This document shows, one piece after another, positions 19,061 through 27,497 of a DNA stretch of 50,852 nucleotides (within the stretch, counting starts at the first letter, position 1; each line of letters opens with the position of its first letter). Both the position numbers and the translations under genes were made by a program. The notes beneath the pieces are model-generated. The model was not told the origin of the DNA and did no database searches. It saw only the letters and a list, made by a program, of their open reading frames with translations. Source of the stretch: an uncultured Pseudomonadales bacterium (GTDB lineage: Bacteria; Pseudomonadota; Gammaproteobacteria; Pseudomonadales; Azotimanducaceae); the NCBI GenBank assembly GCA_947258825.1, contig CAMYJX010000009.1, positions 1-50,852 of the forward strand, written 5' to 3'.

Positions 19061-21339
19061 CCACGCTGCGGCGCATCGTTCAGGACGTCGGGGCGGCCGC
19101 CACCTTCCAGCAGGCGCTCGACGTCATCGTTCACGACGTTCGGGAGGCGCTTGGCACCGAGGTCTGCTCCGTGTATCTGCGCAGTCCCGAGGGTGACCGT
19201 TACCTGTTCGTTGCCACCGAAGGCTTGAATCAGGATGCGGTGGGTCGACTGTCTCTGGAGCTCAATCAGGGCCTGGTTACCCTGGTCGCCGAGCGGGCCG
19301 AGCCGATCAATCTCGAGGACGCCACCTCTCACCCTCGTTTTCACGCCATTCCCGAGATCGGTGAGGAGCCGTTCAACTCTTTTCTGGGCGTGCCCGTCAT
19401 TCACCACAGGGACGTGCTGGGCGTTCTGGTGGTGCAGCAGCGGGAGAAACGCCGCTTCGATGAGAGCGAGGAGGCCTTTCTGGTTACGCTGTCGGCTCAG
19501 CTGGCGGTGGCTATCGCCCACTCTCAGGCAACCGGAGACATCAGAAAGCTTTTCGACACCATCAGCGGTCGGGAAACGGTGGCCACCGACACCATGTTTC
19601 GGGGCGTGGCGGGGTCTCCCGGCATCTGTATCGGCACCGCCGTGGTCATGCAACCGGCGGCAAATCTGGAAGCGGTGCCGGAAAGGGAAGCGGAAGATAC
19701 CCTGGTAGAGCTCATCGTGCTGGATCGTGCGGTAGAGGCCGTCAGAGAAGACATCCGGCGGATTGGCCAGGACTTCGCGACCAGCCTGCCGCCCGAGGAG
19801 CTGGCGCTTTTCGACGCCTATCTGCACATGCTCGATGACAACGCCTTGGCTGGCGATATGCGGGATCGGGTTCGTCGGGGCCAGTGGGCCCAGGGTGCCC
19901 TAAAGCAGGTCATTCGGGAGCACGTGCGGCGTTTCGAAGCCATGGAAGATCCCTACCTGCGCGAGCGCGGCGCCGACGTCAAGGACCTCGGCCTGAGGGT
20001 GCTCGCCTACCTGCAGGACATCCGGCAGCGGAAGATCCATTTCCCCGATGATACTGTGCTGGTGGGTGATGAGGTGACGCCCAGCATGCTGGCCAACATT
20101 CCGGCAGGCAAGCTGAAGGGCATCGTCTCCGTTCGGGGTTCAGGCAACTCCCACGTGGCCATACTGGCCCGCGCGCTGGATGTACCGGCGGTGATGGGCG
20201 CGGTGGATCTGCCCATTGTCGAGCTGGAAGGCAAGGCCCTGATCATCGACGGGTTCTATGGCGAAGTTTTTCTCAACCCCTCGAGCAAGCTAGCCGACAG
20301 CTACGATTCTCTCATTCTCGAGGAGCGTGAGTTCTCCAGGGAGCTGGAAGATCTCAAGGAGCTTCCCGCCGTAACCCTCGACGGTTACCGCACCCTGCTC
20401 TGGGTCAACATCGGGCTTCCGGGAGACATCTATCGGTCGCTGGACCGGGGTGCGGAGGGCATCGGCCTGTTTCGCACGGAAGTGCCGTTCATGACCCAGG
20501 ATAGGTTTCCCTCGGAGGAGGAACAGCGGCTCCTTTACCGTGAGCACATGGAAGCGTTCGAGCCTCGCCAGGTCACCATGCGCACCCTCGATATAGGCGG
20601 CGACAAGGCCCTGTCCTACTTTCCCATTACCGAAGACAATCCCTTTCTCGGCTGGCGCGGCATCCGTGTCACCCTGGATCACCCGGAGATCTTCATGGTC
20701 CAGGCCAGGGCAATGGTGAAGGCCAATGCGGGCCTGCGCGGACTGCTGCGCATCATGCTGCCGATGGTCTCCAACGTTGACGAGCTGGAAGAAGCCAAGG
20801 CGCTGGTGCATCGCGCGTATATCGAGGTGCTGGAGGAGGGCGTTCAGGTCAAAGAGCCCCAGGTGGGCGTGATGGTGGAAGTGCCCGCAGCAGTCTATCA
20901 GGCGAGAGATCTGGCGCGACGCGTGGACTTCCTCGCGGTGGGGTCCAACGATCTCACTCAGTACATGCTTGCCGTGGACCGCAACAACCCCAGGGTGGCG
21001 GGTTTGTATCAGGAGACTCACCCGGCGGTGCTGATGGCGCTGCGGGAGGTTGCCCGGGCGGCCCACATGGAAAAAACTGATATTGGCATCTGCGGCGAGC
21101 TGGCTGGAACCCCGGTGGGCGCGGTGCTGCTGATGGCCATGGGCTATCAGGTGCTGTCCATGAACGCTACCAATCTACCTAAGGTCAAATGGGTGATCCG
21201 TAACATCCGGCAGCGAGATGCCCGCCGCATGCTCGCCCGGGTGCTGCGCATGTCGACCGAAGCGGAAGTGCAGAACTTCATGCGCAATCAGCTGGTGAAG
21301 GCCGGCCTCGGACGGGTAGTACCGTCCTACCATGCCTGA
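19054..21339 (+). CDS. ptsP: PTS Ntr enzyme I (phosphoenolpyruvate-protein phosphotransferase PtsP)
   Basis: First kinase of the nitrogen-related phosphotransfer system; it takes phosphate from PEP and passes it to NPr. The 761 residues have an N-terminal GAF domain (~1-160) that in relatives senses glutamine and 2-oxoglutarate. The phosphohistidine domain follows, with H367 in [14 protein letters not shown], then the PEP-binding barrel with [10 protein letters not shown] and GICGELAG. It is coupled to rppH by a 7-base overlap. No NPr or EIIA-Ntr gene is in the window. glnE, also under nitrogen control, lies ~21 kb away. Confidence 0.96.
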   Translation: MLTTLRRIVQDVGAAATFQQALDVIVHDVREALGTEVCSVYLRSPEGDRYLFVATEGLNQDAVGRLSLELNQGLVTLVAERAEPINLEDATSHPRFHAIPEIGEEPFNSFLGVPVIHHRDVLGVLVVQQREKRRFDESEEAFLVTLSAQLAVAIAHSQATGDIRKLFDTISGRETVATDTMFRGVAGSPGICIGTAVVMQPAANLEAVPEREAEDTLVELIVLDRAVEAVREDIRRIGQDFATSLPPEELALFDAYLHMLDDNALAGDMRDRVRRGQWAQGALKQVIREHVRRFEAMEDPYLRERGADVKDLGLRVLAYLQDIRQRKIHFPDDTVLVGDEVTPSMLANIPAGKLKGIVSVRGSGNSHVAILARALDVPAVMGAVDLPIVELEGKALIIDGFYGEVFLNPSSKLADSYDSLILEEREFSRELEDLKELPAVTLDGYRTLLWVNIGLPGDIYRSLDRGAEGIGLFRTEVPFMTQDRFPSEEEQRLLYREHMEAFEPRQVTMRTLDIGGDKALSYFPITEDNPFLGWRGIRVTLDHPEIFMVQARAMVKANAGLRGLLRIMLPMVSNVDELEEAKALVHRAYIEVLEEGVQVKEPQVGVMVEVPAAVYQARDLARRVDFLAVGSNDLTQYMLAVDRNNPRVAGLYQETHPAVLMALREVARAAHMEKTDIGICGELAGTPVGAVLLMAMGYQVLSMNATNLPKVKWVIRNIRQRDARRMLARVLRMSTEAEVQNFMRNQLVKAGLGRVVPSYHA

Positions 21340-21366
21340 ACCAGACGGAGCGGGAAGGGTGCCCCC

Positions 21367-22158
21367 CTATACCACCTTGGAAAGACCGCCATCCATGTTG
21401 ATGGCACAACCGGTGATGTAGGAGGCGGCATCCGAAGCCAAAAACAGCGCCAGATTAGCTGCTTCCTCTGCTTCACCCATACGGCCCATCGGCAGCCTGC
21501 TGCCTGACGCCGCGACGAACTCCTCGAAGCTCTGGCTGCCGTCGCCGGCTTCGAACATCCGTCTGATCTGGTCGCTCTTGATGAAGCCGATGAGCATTGC
21601 GTTGACCAGAATGTTATCGGGCGCGCCCTCGCTTGCCATTACCTTCGAAAGGGCCATCCCCGCCGCCCTCGTGACCGAGGTGGGCGCCGTGTTGGCGCCC
21701 GGCGCTTTCGCAAAAACATTCAGCAGATTTATGATTCGACCCCAGCGCTGGGTTTTCATGTGCGGCCATACCAGGCGCGAAAGTCGAATGGCAGCGAACA
21801 GCTTCAAGTCGATGTCCGCCTGCCAGTCTTCATCAGTGATGGATTCGAAAGGGCGGGTCGCCGACTGCCCGGCGTTGTTAACAAGAATGTCCACGCTTCC
21901 GAGCTGTGACGCCACTTCAGCATGGGTCGCCTGCACCTGAGCGGCATCGGTGACGTCGCAGGTGAACGCAGTCGCTGACGCGCTGTCAGGTGCCTCCAGC
22001 GTCAGAATTCGGGCCTTCGCTTCTTCCAGAGGTTTTTTGCGCCGTGCCAGAATAGCTACGCGCGCGCCGGCCTGATAGAAAGCCTGCGCCGTGGCAAGGC
22101 CCAGGCCTAGACTGCCGCCGGTGATGATTGCGGTCCGCCCCACAAGGCTGGTATCCAT
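21367..22158 (-). CDS. SDR-family protein without the usual catalytic residues
   Basis: Short-chain dehydrogenase/reductase fold, 263 residues. The nucleotide-binding part is normal: TGGSLGLG at 13-20, CDVTD, and NNAG at 94-97. The catalytic part is not. The usual N-S-Y-K tetrad is replaced by D117, L145/L146 in RIINLLN, T160 and R164 in PTSVTRAAG. The C-terminus (SYITGCAINMDGGLSKVV) is typical. It may bind NAD(P) without classical reductase chemistry, or belong to a divergent SDR group with another mechanism. A good AGGAGG precedes the ATG. It converges on ptsP and is followed upstream by the NRDE gene on the same strand. Confidence 0.88.
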   Translation of the reverse strand: MDTSLVGRTAIITGGSLGLGLATAQAFYQAGARVAILARRKKPLEEAKARILTLEAPDSASATAFTCDVTDAAQVQATHAEVASQLGSVDILVNNAGQSATRPFESITDEDWQADIDLKLFAAIRLSRLVWPHMKTQRWGRIINLLNVFAKAPGANTAPTSVTRAAGMALSKVMASEGAPDNILVNAMLIGFIKSDQIRRMFEAGDGSQSFEEFVAASGSRLPMGRMGEAEEAANLALFLASDAASYITGCAINMDGGLSKVV

Positions 22159-22197
22159 GAATCGTTCCTCCTTTGTTTGCTGTGTGTCGAATGCCGT

Positions 22198-22944
22198 CTA
22201 ATCCAGAATGAATTCGAACTCGCTGCGGCCACCGGTCACGCCTTTGGGTCCGTATTCCTGCTCTGCAAAACGCACCCGGTTTGCACCGATGATCACCGCT
22301 GTGCTCGCCCGGGTGCCGTATTCCTCGCCCGCGATGAAGCAGGGTGCGACCTGACGTTCCAGCTCCAGCGGCCGGCCACGGCGGGGCAGCTCGTGGTCGG
22401 GAGGCACCCATCTGTCCGCCAGCAGCGAGATCAGCGCGTCCGTTGAGACGCCGGACGTCATAACCGAAGTCAGCGTTCTGCAGCCGTGGGTTACCTTTGG
22501 CCAGTCGGCACCCAGCTCGGCGTTTGCCAGGCCGTACACGCCTGGGGCAAGTACCCGGGTGACGCCGCGGTTGGACGTGTAGACCAGCTGTCTGCCGTCC
22601 CACAGCAGTAGGTTGAAGCCGCGATAGTCCAGACCCTGCAGGTGATGTGCGAAGTCGTCAGCGTCGTGGCCGAACGCCAGGAACCTCTCGGTCAGGCGAC
22701 CCCTGGACAAGGGCGCCTCGCTGGGGCCTTCCTCCGCGAAGTTGGTGACGGTCGCGAACCGGCCGCTGCGGTTGACCCCCAGCCAGGTACCGCCAGCGGA
22801 CAGGTCGCGGCCAGCCAGAACCCGGGGGTTGTCCTCCCAGTAGTGTGCGCTATGTGCGGGTCGAGCGTACAATTCGTCCCGATTTGCCGCCACCACCAGG
22901 CGGTTTTCTGAGTCCGGGTCGTAAGCGAAAAGTACAAGGCACAT
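22198..22944 (-). CDS. NRDE-family (TANGO2-like) protein
   Basis: A 248-residue protein with the name-giving motif VAANRDELYARPA near the N-terminus, the start MCLVLFAY, and GGTWLGVNRSGRFATVTNF. Mammalian TANGO2 and bacterial HtpA-type homologues have been linked to haem handling or Golgi function; a function for this bacterial copy is not established. The second residue, cysteine after Met, could act as an N-terminal nucleophile in an Ntn-hydrolase-like fold; this is inference. It probably shares a transcript with the SDR gene 39 bases downstream. A 14-bp tandem duplication covers its ribosome-binding region. Confidence 0.87.
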   Translation of the reverse strand: MCLVLFAYDPDSENRLVVAANRDELYARPAHSAHYWEDNPRVLAGRDLSAGGTWLGVNRSGRFATVTNFAEEGPSEAPLSRGRLTERFLAFGHDADDFAHHLQGLDYRGFNLLLWDGRQLVYTSNRGVTRVLAPGVYGLANAELGADWPKVTHGCRTLTSVMTSGVSTDALISLLADRWVPPDHELPRRGRPLELERQVAPCFIAGEEYGTRASTAVIIGANRVRFAEQEYGPKGVTGGRSEFEFILD

Positions 22945-22948
22945 TTTA

Positions 22949-22976
22949 TTTCCGTTGGGGTGTTTCCGTTGGGGGT
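22949..22976. repeat. 14-bp tandem duplication at the NRDE-gene ribosome site
   Basis: Two units, 22949-22962 and 22963-22976, sharing TTTCCGTTGGGG. On the minus strand each supplies AACGGAAA just before the NRDE start codon, so the Shine-Dalgarno region is doubled. Confidence 0.75.
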
Positions 22977-23047
22977 TCTGGAGCTTTCCGTCAGGCTCGA
23001 TCCGCGGGCGCTGAAAGTTTAACAGAGGACCATTGAAGGATTTTGCC

Positions 23048-23896
23048 GTGCAACACCTCCACTACCCGGACATCGATCCCATCATCTTTTCCCTCGGCCC
23101 GGTGGCCGTGCGCTGGTACGGGCTGACCTATCTGGCGGCATTCGTGTTGTGCTGGTGGCTTGGCAACCGACGGGCTGATGGTCCGGGCAGCGGATGGAAT
23201 CGGCAGGAAGTGTCCGACCTCGTATTTTTCGGCGCCATTGGCGCGGTCCTTGGTGGACGCGTCGGCTACACGCTGTTTTATGGTTTCGAGCAGCTGCTGC
23301 GTGATCCGCTGTTTATCCTGCGTATCTGGGAGGGGGGCATGTCGTTTCACGGTGGGCTTCTGGGCTGCCTGCTCGGGCTCTGGTGGTTCGGCCGCCGTAC
23401 CGGGCGCCGGTTTCTCGAGGTGAGTGACTTCGCAGCACCGCTGGTGCCGCTCGGGCTCGGGTTCGGGCGCCTGGGAAACTTCGCCAATACCGAGCTGCCC
23501 GGGCGCGCCACCGATTCCGTGTTCGGTCTGGTGTATCCATGCGCAGCGGATGCGATTCGGGCCATCAACCCGGTCTGTCTTGGAGACTGGGAGTCGTTCG
23601 CACGCCACCCATCACCCCTGTACCAGGCGTTCTCTGAAGGTCTGGTTCTTTTCGCCGTGATCTGGATGTTTTCGGCCCGAAAGCGACCGGTGGGAATGGT
23701 GTCCGGCGCGTTTCTGTGCAGCTATGGCGTGCTCAGGCTCGTCACCGAGTTCTTTCGTCAACCCGACAGTCACCTCGGCTTCATCGCCTTCGAATGGCTT
23801 ACCATGGGGCAGCTGCTATCGCTCCCCATGTTCATCGCTGGTATTCTGCTGATCGTTATCGCGCCCAAGCATATCGGCAACACCCGCAGCTCATGA
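23048..23896 (+). CDS. lgt: Prolipoprotein diacylglyceryl transferase
   Basis: Inner-membrane enzyme that adds diacylglycerol from phosphatidylglycerol to the lipobox cysteine of prolipoproteins, the first step of lipoprotein maturation. The 282 residues have seven likely membrane segments. Conserved parts are [30 protein letters not shown] and the Lgt signature [16 protein letters not shown]. The GTG at 23048 is chosen, with AAGGA seven bases upstream and a family-like N-terminus; a TTG at 23033 is in frame. It overlaps thyA through ATGA, the conserved lgt-thyA pair. Confidence 0.95.
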   Translation: MQHLHYPDIDPIIFSLGPVAVRWYGLTYLAAFVLCWWLGNRRADGPGSGWNRQEVSDLVFFGAIGAVLGGRVGYTLFYGFEQLLRDPLFILRIWEGGMSFHGGLLGCLLGLWWFGRRTGRRFLEVSDFAAPLVPLGLGFGRLGNFANTELPGRATDSVFGLVYPCAADAIRAINPVCLGDWESFARHPSPLYQAFSEGLVLFAVIWMFSARKRPVGMVSGAFLCSYGVLRLVTEFFRQPDSHLGFIAFEWLTMGQLLSLPMFIAGILLIVIAPKHIGNTRSS

Positions 23897-24687
23897 AACA
23901 GTATCTCGATCTCATGCGGCACGTGCGTCAGCACGGCGTCTTCAAAAGCGATCGCACCGGCACCGGCACCTACAGCACCTTCGGCCAGCAGATGCGTTTC
24001 AACCTGCAGGACGGCTTTCCGCTGGTTACGACCAAGAAAATGTTTCTCAAAGGCATCATTCACGAGCTGCTCTGGTTCCTGCAGGGCAGCACCAACGTCA
24101 GATATCTGCAGGATCACGATGTGCATATCTGGGACGAGTGGGCCGATGAGCACGGCGAGCTGGGGCCCGTGTACGGCTCCCAGTGGCGGTCCTGGCCGGC
24201 TCCCGATGGGAGTACTATCGACCAGATCAGCCGCCTGGTATCGGACATCAGGACGAACCCGGACAGCCGACGTCTCATCGTCAGCGCCTGGAACGTGGCA
24301 GAGGTCGATCACATGGCTCTGCCGCCCTGCCACACCCTGTTCCAGTTCTACGTTGCTGAAGGTCGACTCTCCTGCCAGCTGTACCAGCGCAGCGCTGACA
24401 TTTTCCTCGGGGTACCGTTCAACATCGCCTCCTACGCGCTGTTGACGCTGATGATCGCTCAAGTCTGCGAGCTGGAGGCCGGTGATTTCGTGCACACCTT
24501 CGGTGATGCCCATTTGTACGCCAACCACCTCGAGCAAGCGGACAGGCAGCTGAGTCGCGAGCCGCTGCCGCTGCCAGCGATGTATCTCAACCCCGACGTG
24601 AGGGACATCTTCGGTTTTCATTTCGACGACTTCACGCTGACCGACTATCAATGCCACGGGGGCATTAAGGCTCCCATCGCGGTCTAG
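23893..24687 (+). CDS. thyA: Thymidylate synthase
   Basis: Methylates dUMP to dTMP using 5,10-methylene-THF, which is oxidised to dihydrofolate. The protein is 264 residues, exactly the usual bacterial length. The nucleophilic cysteine is in [13 protein letters not shown]; the RTGTGT phosphate loop, [11 protein letters not shown] and [13 protein letters not shown] are all present. Its start overlaps the lgt stop (ATGA). folA follows five bases downstream and recycles its dihydrofolate product. Confidence 0.98.
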   Translation: MKQYLDLMRHVRQHGVFKSDRTGTGTYSTFGQQMRFNLQDGFPLVTTKKMFLKGIIHELLWFLQGSTNVRYLQDHDVHIWDEWADEHGELGPVYGSQWRSWPAPDGSTIDQISRLVSDIRTNPDSRRLIVSAWNVAEVDHMALPPCHTLFQFYVAEGRLSCQLYQRSADIFLGVPFNIASYALLTLMIAQVCELEAGDFVHTFGDAHLYANHLEQADRQLSREPLPLPAMYLNPDVRDIFGFHFDDFTLTDYQCHGGIKAPIAV

Positions 24688-24691
24688 CGTA

Positions 24692-25195
24692 GTGGAGGTC
24701 TCGCTGATATGGGCCATGTCGCGGAACCGCGTAATCGGTCTCGGCAACGGTCTGCCCTGGCGGTTGCCGAAGGACATGCAGTTCTTCATGACTTCCACCA
24801 TGGGGCACCCCGTGATCATGGGACGCAAGACCTTTGAGTCCATGAAAGCACCGCTTCCGGGGCGGACCAACATCGTCGTTACCCGAAATGCAGGCTACGG
24901 GCGGAAGGGCATTCGGGTGGCAGAGGATCTGTCTGCGGCGCTTGCCATTGCCCGGGAACAGTGCCGCGCTGACGGGGTAGACGAGGTCTTCATCGCTGGT
25001 GGTGCCGAGATTTATCGGGCCGCGCTTGCGCTGGCGAACCGCCTTTACGTGACCGAAGTAGATGCGCAGCTGGATGGCGATACCTTCTTTCCCGAGTTCG
25101 ATTGGGGGGCATGGCGCAGGTTGCGTTGCGAGCAATTCCCCGCTGATGCCAGCCACAGCTACCCTTTCACCATCTCGGTCTTCGAGCGGGCATAG
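24692..25195 (+). CDS. folA: Dihydrofolate reductase
   Basis: Reduces dihydrofolate to THF with NADPH; the target of trimethoprim. The 167 residues include LIWAMSRNRVIGLGNGLPWRLPKDMQFF with the active-site acid D28, HPVIMGRKTFESM and FIAGGAEIYRAAL. It begins with GTG at 24692, only four bases after the thyA stop, so it is almost surely co-translated with thyA. Confidence 0.96.
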   Translation: MEVSLIWAMSRNRVIGLGNGLPWRLPKDMQFFMTSTMGHPVIMGRKTFESMKAPLPGRTNIVVTRNAGYGRKGIRVAEDLSAALAIAREQCRADGVDEVFIAGGAEIYRAALALANRLYVTEVDAQLDGDTFFPEFDWGAWRRLRCEQFPADASHSYPFTISVFERA

Positions 25196-25226
25196 TTGAT
25201 CCGGCCGCCCCATTGAGGCTGCACAG

Positions 25227-26255
25227 ATGACCGAAATCGCCGTAGCCATCTGCGTAAACCCCATGTCCGGCAGGGACGTACGTCGTCTGGCCGCGCGGGC
25301 TACGAACATGACCCACGAGGCGAAGCGCGATATCGTCGCGCGGGTTGCAGCGGGTGCCGACGCGCTTGGGGCAACGGATATTTTCGTCTCTCGGGAGCCT
25401 TTCCGAATTGCGTCGGCGGCGCTGGAGCATATGTCTCTGCGAGCCCGGGTCCACGTCCTGGAACCGGCGGTACGCAATACTGCTGAAGACACCGAAACCG
25501 CGGTCGATGCCTTCATCGAGGCCGGCTGCCGCACGATGGTCTCTCTGGGCGGAGACGGCACCAACCGCGCCATCGTGCGCGCGCTCGGTTCGCGGGCAGG
25601 CGAGGTGCATCTCATCCCCCTTTCCACCGGCACAAACAACGTCTTCCCGGTGCTGGCTGAGCCTACCATCGCGGGAATGGTAGCCGCGTTGCAGGCGGCC
25701 GGCATGCTTAATGAGCCCTCGTTGAAGCAGCGGGCCAAAGTGCTGCACGTCGGTGGGACCGGGCGACGCGGGCGCCCGGTCAGGGACCTGGGTCTGATCG
25801 ATGGCGTGCTGCTGCGCAACGATCACGTCGGCAACCTTCTGCCCTTTGACGCCGACCGTATCGATCGCATTCTGCTTACCCGGGCGGAGCCGGATGCGGT
25901 TGGAATGTCCCCGATCGGCGGGCTGCTGCAGGTGGTGGAGGACGCGGACGACGTGGGTCTGCTGGTGCAGATGGGAAGCGGCGTGCGATTTGCCGCGCCG
26001 CTGTCCCCGGGCTTGTTCAAGGAGGTGGAGGTGGCCAGCGTTACCCCCATCGCCTTCGACGTTGCCGTGCCGTTTCCCGGACCGGGCGTGCTGGCCCTGG
26101 ACGGAGACCGGGACCACAAAGTTCCCGAGGGCAGGGCTCTGCACCTGACCGTCCGTCGCGATGGGCCCTGGGTGCTCGATCTCGCCGCTGCCATGCGTTG
26201 GGCTGTGGCGCGCGGTATCATTGCCGCTTTCCCCGAGAGCGCGCAATCGCCATGA
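25227..26255 (+). CDS. ATP-NAD kinase-like (AcoX-type) protein
   Basis: A 342-residue protein of the NAD kinase/diacylglycerol kinase superfamily. It has the signature MVSLGGDGTNRAIV and a second motif, PLSTGTNNVFPV, where NAD kinases have GTxN-type residues. Overall layout is closest to AcoX proteins, found near acetoin catabolism genes, though none are here. The substrate is unknown; it may phosphorylate a nucleotide or lipid. It is followed by fabV with an ATGA overlap, so a link to lipid or NAD(P)H metabolism is plausible but is inference from position only. The ATG at 25227 follows folA by 31 bases. Confidence 0.85.
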   Translation: MTEIAVAICVNPMSGRDVRRLAARATNMTHEAKRDIVARVAAGADALGATDIFVSREPFRIASAALEHMSLRARVHVLEPAVRNTAEDTETAVDAFIEAGCRTMVSLGGDGTNRAIVRALGSRAGEVHLIPLSTGTNNVFPVLAEPTIAGMVAALQAAGMLNEPSLKQRAKVLHVGGTGRRGRPVRDLGLIDGVLLRNDHVGNLLPFDADRIDRILLTRAEPDAVGMSPIGGLLQVVEDADDVGLLVQMGSGVRFAAPLSPGLFKEVEVASVTPIAFDVAVPFPGPGVLALDGDRDHKVPEGRALHLTVRRDGPWVLDLAAAMRWAVARGIIAAFPESAQSP

Positions 26256-27433
26256 TCGTCAAACCCAGAATTCGCGGATTCATCTGCACCACGGCGCATC
26301 CGGACGGCTGTGGAGCCCACGTCAATGAGCAGATCAACTACGTCCGTGAACAGGGCGCCGTCGACTGCGGCGTCAGGAATGCGCTCGTGCTCGGTGCCTC
26401 CGGCGGTTACGGTCTGGCATCGCGAATCGTGGCCGCCTTCGGCAACCAGGCGGCGACCCTGGGCGTGTCTTTCGAAAAGCCACCGACCGACAGCAAGACC
26501 GCAACCGCAGGCTGGTATAACAATGTGGCGTTCGAGACCGCCGCCCAGAAAGCGGGTCTGTATGCCAAGAGCCTGGACGGCGACGCCTTTTCCGACGAGA
26601 TGAAGGCCAGAGTGGCGACAACTATCAAGGCCGACATGGGCCAGATTGATATGCTCGTCTACAGCCTGGCCGCACCTGTCCGCAAGCACCCGCAAACCGG
26701 CGTTCTGCACCGCTCGGTTATCAAGCCCCTGGGCGATCCGGTGCACATCAAGTCCCTCAATGTGGACAAAGGCCTGGTTCATGAAGTCGATCTGGAGCCA
26801 GCCAGCGAGGAGGAAACGGCCAATACGGTAGCCGTAATGGGGGGTGAAGACTGGGAGCTCTGGGTTGACGCGCTGATGCAGGCCGGCGTGCTCGCTCCCG
26901 GCTTCCGTACCCTGGCTTTCACCTACATCGGCAGCGAGCTGACCTGGCCCATTTACTGGGAAGCGACGCTCGGCAAGGCCAAAGAGGACCTGGACCGTGC
27001 GGCAAGGTCCATGGGCCCGAAGCTGGCGGCGCTTGATGGAGAAGCCCGGGTGGCTACTCTGAAAGCCATCGTTTCCCAGGCCAGCTCGGCGATCCCCGTC
27101 GTGCCGCTTTACGCGTCGCTGCTGTTTCGCGTCATGAAGGACAAGGGTGTGCATGAGGACACCATTGCGCACATCTACAGGTTGTTCAGCACCCAGCTGT
27201 GCGTCGGCTGTGACATGCGCCTGGACGAATCAGGACGGATTCGCATGGACGATCTGGAGCTTGCCGATGACGTCCAGAATGAGGTCAAACGCCGCTGGCC
27301 CCTGGTAACGTCAGAAAATCTGGAGGAGCTGGCAGACCTCGAAGGCTTCAGGGAAGACTTTCTCAAGATCTTCGGCTTCGGCATCCGGAACGTGAACTAC
27401 GAAGCCGATCAGGATCCGAAAATGGGTCGTTAA
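26252..27433 (+). CDS. fabV: Enoyl-ACP reductase FabV
   Basis: NADH-dependent trans-2-enoyl-ACP/CoA reductase that finishes each fatty acid elongation round; FabV enzymes are naturally resistant to triclosan. The 393 residues carry MIVKPRIRGFICTTAHPDGC at the start, ALVLGASGGYGLASRI for NAD binding and the catalytic Y-x8-K in IYWEATLGKAK. The C-terminus has TQLCVGCDMRLDESGRIRMDD, as in the family. Translation is coupled to the AcoX-like gene by ATGA. Whether fabI also exists cannot be seen in this window. Confidence 0.96.
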   Translation: MIVKPRIRGFICTTAHPDGCGAHVNEQINYVREQGAVDCGVRNALVLGASGGYGLASRIVAAFGNQAATLGVSFEKPPTDSKTATAGWYNNVAFETAAQKAGLYAKSLDGDAFSDEMKARVATTIKADMGQIDMLVYSLAAPVRKHPQTGVLHRSVIKPLGDPVHIKSLNVDKGLVHEVDLEPASEEETANTVAVMGGEDWELWVDALMQAGVLAPGFRTLAFTYIGSELTWPIYWEATLGKAKEDLDRAARSMGPKLAALDGEARVATLKAIVSQASSAIPVVPLYASLLFRVMKDKGVHEDTIAHIYRLFSTQLCVGCDMRLDESGRIRMDDLELADDVQNEVKRRWPLVTSENLEELADLEGFREDFLKIFGFGIRNVNYEADQDPKMGR

Positions 27434-27450
27434 CTCACGGTTGAATCAGA

Positions 27451-27469
27451 CCGCGCCGCTTCGGCGCGG
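27451..27469 (+). other. Hairpin between fabV and the cyclase gene
   Basis: Perfect 7-bp GC stem, CCGCGCC with GGCGCGG, and a 5-base loop, 17 bases after the fabV stop. It may end or stabilise the fabV mRNA. No T-run follows. It favours the downstream ATG (27498) over the TTG (27441) as start of the next gene. Confidence 0.5.
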
Positions 27470-27497
27470 ATCGAGGAGCAGGCACTCTGCCCTCATC

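Noticed and set aside
23770..24873. Long open frame antisense to lgt, thyA and folA
   Set aside because: It crosses three firmly identified genes on the other strand and has no motif of its own.
27441..27497. TTG start for the cyclase gene
   Set aside because: The first 19 codons would cover a GC hairpin and have no ribosome site; the ATG at 27498 precedes the first membrane segment. Kept as an alternative only.
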